DNA of 64,000 nucleotides from assembly GCF_900169265.1 (NCBI RefSeq), contig NZ_FXYX01000006.1:1-64000 (forward strand). Reading direction: 5' to 3'. The DNA is from Brevibacterium iodinum ATCC 49514 (GTDB lineage Bacteria; Actinomycetota; Actinomycetes; Actinomycetales; Brevibacteriaceae). Positions 59,101-64,000 of this stretch are shown piece after piece (position 1 is the first letter of the stretch; each line of letters opens with the position of its first letter). The notes under the pieces were generated by a model, which saw only the letters and a program-made list of their open reading frames with translations, did no database searches and was not told where the DNA came from. Position numbers and translations under genes: made by a program.

Positions 59101-60711
59101 TCAGTTACCGTCCTCGGCGATGAGGCGGCGGACGTCTTCCTGGGTGCGAACCTCACCCTTCTGGGCGGCGTCGACGACTTTCTCGTGCTGCTCCTCGGTG
59201 ACGACCGGAACCTCTTCTCCGTTGCAATCGACGATCTTGCCGTCCTTGACGGTATCGCCTTCATAGAGGATGGCTTCGTTGTCGATGAGTCGCTGCAGCT
59301 CTTCCTTGCGGATGACTCGTCCGCTGCCGGCCACGAAGACCGACCGATCAGAACGGTCCTTCGACTTCACACCGATGTGATTGAAGACGAGGTTGAGCAG
59401 CACGGCCATGAGAGTGGCCGACGAGATGCCTGAATGGAGGATGATGCCGACCCAATCCGGGAAGGCGTTGTAGAAGTCGGGCTCGACGACCGGGATAATG
59501 CCGAAGGCCAGCGAGACCGCCACGATGATCATATTGAGGTTGCCCTCGTACTCGACTTTCGACAGCGTGCGGATGCCCGACGCGGCGACCGTGCCGAACA
59601 GCACGATGCCCGCGCCGCCGAGAACCGGAGTCGGAACCGCGGCAACGACCCCGCCCATCACCGGAAGCAGACCGAGAACGACGAGGATCGCACCACCGGC
59701 AGTGACGACGAAGCGCGACTTCACGCCGGTGATCGCCACCAGGCCGACGTTCTGCGCAAATGCCGACTGGGTGAAGGAGTTGAAGATCGGTGAGACCGCC
59801 GACGACAGCATGTCAGCGCGCAGGCCCGATGCGATGCGCTTGGAATCGACCTTCGTATCGACGATCTCTCCGACGGCGATGATGTCCGCCGTGGTCTCGG
59901 CGAAGGTGACGATGACGACGATGAACATCGAGATGATCGCCGCGGCCGAGAAAGTCGGCATACCGAAGGCGAACGGCTCGGGGAACGCGAAGACACCGCG
60001 ATCGAGCACATGGGAGAAATCGGCCCAACCGAAGATGAGGCAGCCGATGGTGCCGATGAGGATGGCCAGCAGAATCGACAGGCGCGAGATCACCGCGACG
60101 GGAATCCGGCTGAGGATGAGCACGATGGCCAAGGTGACCACGGCGATGAGGATATTGCGCATGCTGCCGTAATCGGCGGCCTCGGCGGCCCCGCCCATGG
60201 CCCAGCCTGCGGCCACGGGCATGAGAGAGAGTCCGATCGTGGTGATGACCGTGCCGGTCACCACCGGAGGGAAGAACTTCACGATGAGCGCGAAGGCCGG
60301 GGCGACGATCAGGCCGATCACCGAGGCGACCAGAACCGATCCGAAGACCGCAGGCAGACCCTGGCCGCCGGCCAGAATGGACGTCATCGTCGCGACGCCG
60401 GCGAACGAGACACCCTGCACCAGCGGCAGCTGCGAGCCGAAGAACGGCACTCCGACTGACTGCAGGATCGTGGCCAAACCGCCCATGAACAGACAGGAGG
60501 CGATGAGGAGGCTGATGCCGTTGTCGTCGAGACCGGCGGCATTGCCGATGATGAGGGGAACGGCGATGATTCCGCCGTACATGGTGAGCACGTGCTGCAG
60601 ACCGTAGGCGAAGGAACTGCCGACAGGAAGCCGTTGGTCCTCCGGGCGGTCCGACTTGCTCGCGACCGCGGACTTGCGGTCGTTGCTGGGTGACTGATGG
60701 GATACCGACAT
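59101..60711 (-). CDS. NCS2-family nucleobase permease (xanthine/uric acid or uracil type)
   Basis: 536 residues with about 12-14 membrane segments. NCS2 landmarks: SFAYGLQHVLTMYGGIIAVPLIIG (about 32-55), the QGVSFAGVATM region (about 100-110) with its polar substrate residues, PPVVTGTVITTIGLSLMPVA, and FAETTADIIAVGEIVD (about 270-285) with the conserved Glu. The hydrophilic C-terminal 90 residues are longer than usual. It is divergent from 8-oxoguanine deaminase, which points to a purine rather than a pyrimidine substrate. Confidence 0.88.
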   Translation of the reverse strand: MSVSHQSPSNDRKSAVASKSDRPEDQRLPVGSSFAYGLQHVLTMYGGIIAVPLIIGNAAGLDDNGISLLIASCLFMGGLATILQSVGVPFFGSQLPLVQGVSFAGVATMTSILAGGQGLPAVFGSVLVASVIGLIVAPAFALIVKFFPPVVTGTVITTIGLSLMPVAAGWAMGGAAEAADYGSMRNILIAVVTLAIVLILSRIPVAVISRLSILLAILIGTIGCLIFGWADFSHVLDRGVFAFPEPFAFGMPTFSAAAIISMFIVVIVTFAETTADIIAVGEIVDTKVDSKRIASGLRADMLSSAVSPIFNSFTQSAFAQNVGLVAITGVKSRFVVTAGGAILVVLGLLPVMGGVVAAVPTPVLGGAGIVLFGTVAASGIRTLSKVEYEGNLNMIIVAVSLAFGIIPVVEPDFYNAFPDWVGIILHSGISSATLMAVLLNLVFNHIGVKSKDRSDRSVFVAGSGRVIRKEELQRLIDNEAILYEGDTVKDGKIVDCNGEEVPVVTEEQHEKVVDAAQKGEVRTQEDVRRLIAEDGN

Positions 60712-61161
60712 CTATCTCTCCATTGAGTGCGTCCTCGGGCGAAGACCTCACTGTGACTGACCGACCTCAGTGGCCGGTGTAGCGTGCGAGCGGGCTTCAG
60801 ATCGACCGAGGGATCGGTTGCATAATTCCGTTATGCGAACGGATACTTCCTGATCGCAAAACTCTAAAGGAATACCATTTGCGCCGCAAGCCATTTTAGT
60901 GACCCGCGGCACATGTTAGAGTCCACGGCAGTCGTGTACTCGTCCCTCAACAATCTACTGATCGTTCGCTCAGTTCGATGGTTTTGCATCATCGTACCGT
61001 CTCGCCGACCAGGGGGCACAGTCGGGGATCCCGGATGGGATACCGACCGGCGGAGCAGCAGACGCCGGAAAACCTGAGCTGGTGGCGTCAGCCCCAGTTC
61101 TGTCGCCACTGACCAATAGTGCGCGCTCGACGCGCACGGTTCAAGAGTGAAAGGCGACGCG
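60712..61161. other. Divergent regulatory region, purine permease / 8-oxoguanine deaminase
   Basis: 450 bases without a gene. Near the permease side there is an inverted repeat GCATAA-TTCCG-TTATGC (60820-60825 with 60831-60836). ACTCTAA (60861-60867) and TTAGAGT (60916-60922) form a second, widely spaced pair. Both sit in a locally AT-rich part (60815-60920) and are candidate operators for a purine-responsive regulator. The nearest ribosome site for the deaminase is AAAGGCGA at 61149-61156. Confidence 0.5.
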
Positions 61162-62742
61162 ATGATCGACATCAACGAAACCGGCACACCGTCAGCAGGG
61201 AGCTTCTCGACACTGGGAAGCTTTGCGGCAACAGCAAGCTCACTGACTACGGGAGACCGTGCATCGAGGAACTCCCAACTGCCGGAGAACTCCCGGTTGC
61301 TGGGGAACTGCCTGGCTTCCGGGAACCCTTCGACAGCGCGACTGTGGCTGCGCGATCCGCTGGCCGTCCACCTCGGTGCCGGTGTCGATCCGAATCGGGC
61401 GGCGCGAGGAATCGTCATCGACCCGGCCACGGGAACTATCGTGGAACTCGTTCCCGCTGGGGGCGAACCCACCTCATCCGGGGCCGGCGGAACCGCCGGT
61501 GACACGGCTGCCCTCGAGGTCATCGACGCCTCAGCGCATGTCATCACTCCCGGGCTGATCAATACGCATCATCACTTCTACCAGACGCTGACCCGTGCAT
61601 GGGCGCCCGTCGCCGACCTGCCGCTGTTCGGGTGGCTGCAGAACCTCTACCCGGCCTGGGCCAGGCTGACTCCGCGCGCGCTCGAACTCGCCACGACCGT
61701 GGCTATGGCCGAGCTCCTCGAATCCGGATGCACGACTGCCGCCGACCACCACTACCTGTTCCCCACCGGCATGGACGAGGCCATCGACATCCAGGTCGAC
61801 GTCGTCCGGAGGCTCGGCATGCGCGCCATGCTCACCCGCGGGTCGATGTCCCTGGGCGAGGACGACGGCGGACTTCCCCCTCAGCAGACCGTGCAGGATT
61901 CGGAAGTCATCCTCGACGATTCCCGTCGCCTCGTCGAGACCTACCATCAGCGAGGACCCGGCGCTCAGATCCAGATCGGCTTCGCCCCGTGCTCCCCGTT
62001 CTCCGTGACCACCGAGCTCATGCGGGAGTCCGCCGCGCTCGCCGCGGAACTCGATGTCCGTCTCCACACCCACCTGGCCGAAACCATCGACGAAGAGGAC
62101 TTCTGCCGCGAGACCTTCGGCTTGCGCACCGTCGATTACCTCGAGTCCGTCGGCTGGCTGGGGGAGCGGACCTGGTTGGCGCACGGTGTGCACTTCGACG
62201 ATTCGGAGATCGGCCGCCTCGGCGCCGCCGGGGCCTCCGTCGCACACTGCCCGACCTCGAACATGCGGCTGGCCTCGGGCATCGCCCGCGCTGTCGAACT
62301 CGAGGACGTCGGGGTCAACGTCGGCCTCGGAGTCGACGGATCCGCGTCGAACGACGCCTCGAACCTCATCCGTGAGGTCCGGCAGGCCCTCTACATCCAA
62401 CGATTGCGCTACGGCGCCGAGGCGGTCACCTGCGACCGCGTCCTCGACTGGGCGACCAAGGGATCGGCGGCGGCACTCGGCCGCGACGATCTCGGCACCA
62501 TCGAGGTCGGCAAACAGGCCGATCTCGCGATGTTCCGCCTCGACGGTCTGGCCTTCTCCGGATCGCACGACCCGATCCCCGCGCTCGTCCTCTGCGGTGC
62601 GGAGAAGGCCGACCGGGTGATGGTCGGCGGTCGGTGGCGGGTCGTCGATGGCCACGCCATTCGCGCGGACGGACACGAAATCGACAAGGAAGCGCTCATC
62701 GCTGCGCATCAGGAGGAGGCGCGCCGCCTCGTTGCGGGATGA
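61162..62742 (+). CDS. 8-oxoguanine deaminase (amidohydrolase superfamily)
   Basis: 526 residues from the ATG at 61162 (AAAGGCGA upstream); a GTG at 61147 is in frame. Metal motif NTHHHFYQTLTRAW (about 135), ESGCTTAADHHYLFPTG, RGSMSLGEDDGGLPP, APCSPFSVT, HTHLAET with its zinc His (about 305), WLAHGVHF, and the catalytic GLGVDGSASND (about 391). These signatures are those of 8-oxoguanine deaminase, which converts 8-oxoguanine to urate. The N-terminal 60 residues are Ser/Asn/Leu-rich, partly repetitive and not part of the fold, which normally starts near residue 55. The divergent NCS2 permease probably imports the purine. Confidence 0.9.
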   Translation: MIDINETGTPSAGSFSTLGSFAATASSLTTGDRASRNSQLPENSRLLGNCLASGNPSTARLWLRDPLAVHLGAGVDPNRAARGIVIDPATGTIVELVPAGGEPTSSGAGGTAGDTAALEVIDASAHVITPGLINTHHHFYQTLTRAWAPVADLPLFGWLQNLYPAWARLTPRALELATTVAMAELLESGCTTAADHHYLFPTGMDEAIDIQVDVVRRLGMRAMLTRGSMSLGEDDGGLPPQQTVQDSEVILDDSRRLVETYHQRGPGAQIQIGFAPCSPFSVTTELMRESAALAAELDVRLHTHLAETIDEEDFCRETFGLRTVDYLESVGWLGERTWLAHGVHFDDSEIGRLGAAGASVAHCPTSNMRLASGIARAVELEDVGVNVGLGVDGSASNDASNLIREVRQALYIQRLRYGAEAVTCDRVLDWATKGSAAALGRDDLGTIEVGKQADLAMFRLDGLAFSGSHDPIPALVLCGAEKADRVMVGGRWRVVDGHAIRADGHEIDKEALIAAHQEEARRLVAG

Positions 62743-62819
62743 GGTCTGGGGCGGCGGTCGCCTCGGCGATCCTGAATCGGGGCCGGTCGGGCCTTGGGCA
62801 CGGATAGGCAGCCAGCCGC

Positions 62820-63305
62820 TCAGTCCTCGGGCTTGCGGAACACCTCGCGCAGGTGGTCGCCGGTGAGGAAGTCGCCGACGCCGATCATGACCAGGCTGAA
62901 CACGATCTGCTCGGTGATCATCCAGACCGGGTAGAGGCCGGGGATCGCGGCCATGACGAGGGTGATGACGGGGAAGATCTGCGTGAACAGGCGCAGCCGC
63001 TGGTATCCCCAGTAGAAGCCCTTCGTTGCGCGCCAGAAGAAGTAGAAGAGGGTCACGGTCATGCCGAGGACGACGATCGTGCGCATCCACACGGCGAACG
63101 GCACCGGTTCGCCGGCCCTGGCGATGAGCACGGCGTAGACCACGGCTCCGAAGCCGAGCACGAGCTCGAACACGAGCAGCCAGGTGATCCACGTGAAGGC
63201 GCGTTTCGTCTTCGGGTGCTCGAGTCCTTCTGTGGGCACGATGATGCCGGCCTTCTTGCCGCCGGCGAGGCGGTCGATCTTCGCGAGCATGTTCTCCATG
63301 GCCAT
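62820..63305 (-). CDS. Membrane protein of unknown function
   Basis: 161 residues, starting MAMENMLAKIDRLAGGKKAG. After a basic 35-residue start there are four membrane segments (about 38-60, 70-92, 105-125, 128-145) and a charged tail. Aromatic-rich FYFFWRATKGFYWGYQRLRLF lies between segments two and three. I do not recognise a family. Divergent from the DUF2871 gene. Confidence 0.7.
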   Translation of the reverse strand: MAMENMLAKIDRLAGGKKAGIIVPTEGLEHPKTKRAFTWITWLLVFELVLGFGAVVYAVLIARAGEPVPFAVWMRTIVVLGMTVTLFYFFWRATKGFYWGYQRLRLFTQIFPVITLVMAAIPGLYPVWMITEQIVFSLVMIGVGDFLTGDHLREVFRKPED

Positions 63306-63450
63306 GCCACCAGGCTAGCGGGATCGACGGCTCTGGAGCCGAGTTTCCGGGCCTCAGATGCCTGTGTGATGGAACATCAATCGAAAGTTGGGGATGCAGT
63401 TCAATCCTGTGGGTCAGGAAACCGCGCCCGCGAGCTGATGAAGTGGAAGC

Positions 63451-63903
63451 ATGAAGAAGATATTCAACGCAGCTTTCACGTACATGATCATCGGCGTCCT
63501 CTCGGGGCTGTTCTACCGCGAGTTCACCAAGGCCAACGACTTCCCCTCCGGTGAGTTCACACAGCTCGGCCTCGTCCACACCCACCTGCTCACGCTCGGC
63601 TTCATCGTCCTCCTCATCGTCCTCGCCCTCGACAAGGTGTTCGGACTCTCCGGCACGAAGCTGTTCTCGTGGTTCTTCTGGCTCTACAACGTCGGCGTGA
63701 TCCTCACTGCGTCGATGATGGTCTGGCACGGCTCCCTCACCGTCCTCGGCGAGGAGTCGAACGCCATGATCGCCGGAATCGCCGGCCTCGGCCACATCGC
63801 CCTGTCGGTCAGCCTCGTCCTGTTCTTCCTCGCCCTGCGCAAGAAGGTCGTCGCAGATAAGGCTGAGACCGGTGCCGCCGAGGCGACTTCGCTGTCGCGC
63901 TGA
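63451..63903 (+). CDS. DUF2871 family membrane protein
   Basis: 150 residues with four membrane segments. It starts MKKIFNAAFTYMIIGVLSGLFYREFTK and contains QLGLVHTHLLTLGFI, with a His pair in the second segment, and WHGSLTVLGEE near the third. The His residues inside membrane segments recall heme- or copper-binding membrane proteins (nitric-oxide-reductase-like helices), but the DUF2871 family is uncharacterised. Confidence 0.8.
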   Translation: MKKIFNAAFTYMIIGVLSGLFYREFTKANDFPSGEFTQLGLVHTHLLTLGFIVLLIVLALDKVFGLSGTKLFSWFFWLYNVGVILTASMMVWHGSLTVLGEESNAMIAGIAGLGHIALSVSLVLFFLALRKKVVADKAETGAAEATSLSR

Positions 63904-64000
63904 TCGGCGCGGTTGCCGAGACCGGCCAGCTGGAATAGGGGCCGCGCTGCCTCGGGAATTCCGACTGGTGGGTGACAATGGTGGCACGAGCAGTGATTCC

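Noticed and set aside
61531-63987. 818-codon minus-strand open frame near the right end
   Set aside because: Arg/Asp/Gly/His-rich antisense shadow of the deaminase gene and its neighbours, without motif, ribosome site or membrane segment.
63978-64000. ATG near the right edge as a possible new gene start
   Set aside because: Only seven codons are visible and no ribosome site stands before it, so it cannot be supported.

Overview
This 64 kb window of high-GC DNA looks like an actinobacterial chromosome close to the replication origin, most likely Brevibacterium or a close relative. The evidence is the gene order tRNA-Ile, DLW-39, tRNA-Ala, cyclophilin, rhomboid, crgA, sortase, pabA, pknB, pknA, pbpA, rodA, pstP, fhaB, fhaA, tRNA-Leu, which matches the gyrA-to-leuT interval of many Actinobacteria. 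The genus guess rests on a DyP peroxidase/encapsulin pair of the linocin M18 type first described in Brevibacterium linens. It is an inference, since no rRNA gene is present.

Layout. 0.2-0.6 kb holds two tRNAs flanking a 38-residue DLW-39 gene. 0.6-13.8 kb is accessory and housekeeping: a secreted CHAP protein, a DHA2 efflux pump, a UvrA-like ATPase without the usual UvrB-binding insert, a CaCA exchanger with an MntR-like regulator, an aldehyde dehydrogenase, small stress-type proteins, and the encapsulin nanocompartment with its peroxidase cargo. 14-24 kb holds a tricorn-like S41 protease, argS with an overlapping MFS gene, a coiled-coil membrane protein, cyclophilin and rhomboid. A gene-free stretch at 23.7-23.9 kb carries a dense cluster of DnaA-box-like sequences. 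24-38 kb is the cell-wall growth and division block. fhaA, fhaB, pstP, rodA, pbpA and pknA form a chain overlapping by 1-4 bases, followed by pknB, and together form a phosphorylation circuit for polar growth. 38-45 kb is a complete mevalonate operon in the order mvk, mvaD, pmk, idi2, HMG-CoA reductase, HMG-CoA synthase.

45-64 kb is mixed metabolism: a GlcD-type oxidase, an actinobacterial exonuclease/polymerase, a zinc alcohol dehydrogenase, tandem VanZ paralogues, two decayed genes (YdeI-like and MarR-like), a methyltransferase-like membrane protein overlapping PhzF, a Gfo/Idh oxidoreductase, an M50 peptidase, a HAD phosphatase, a DUF222-HNH protein with an AT-rich leader, and a divergent purine permease / 8-oxoguanine deaminase pair.

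Structures beyond genes: several long perfect inverted repeats sit in intergenic gaps, including a 78-base perfect palindrome. The 10-mer GCCGAGGCGG (or its complement) recurs at least 23 times on both strands. I did not find CRISPR arrays, transposases, prophage genes or rRNA.
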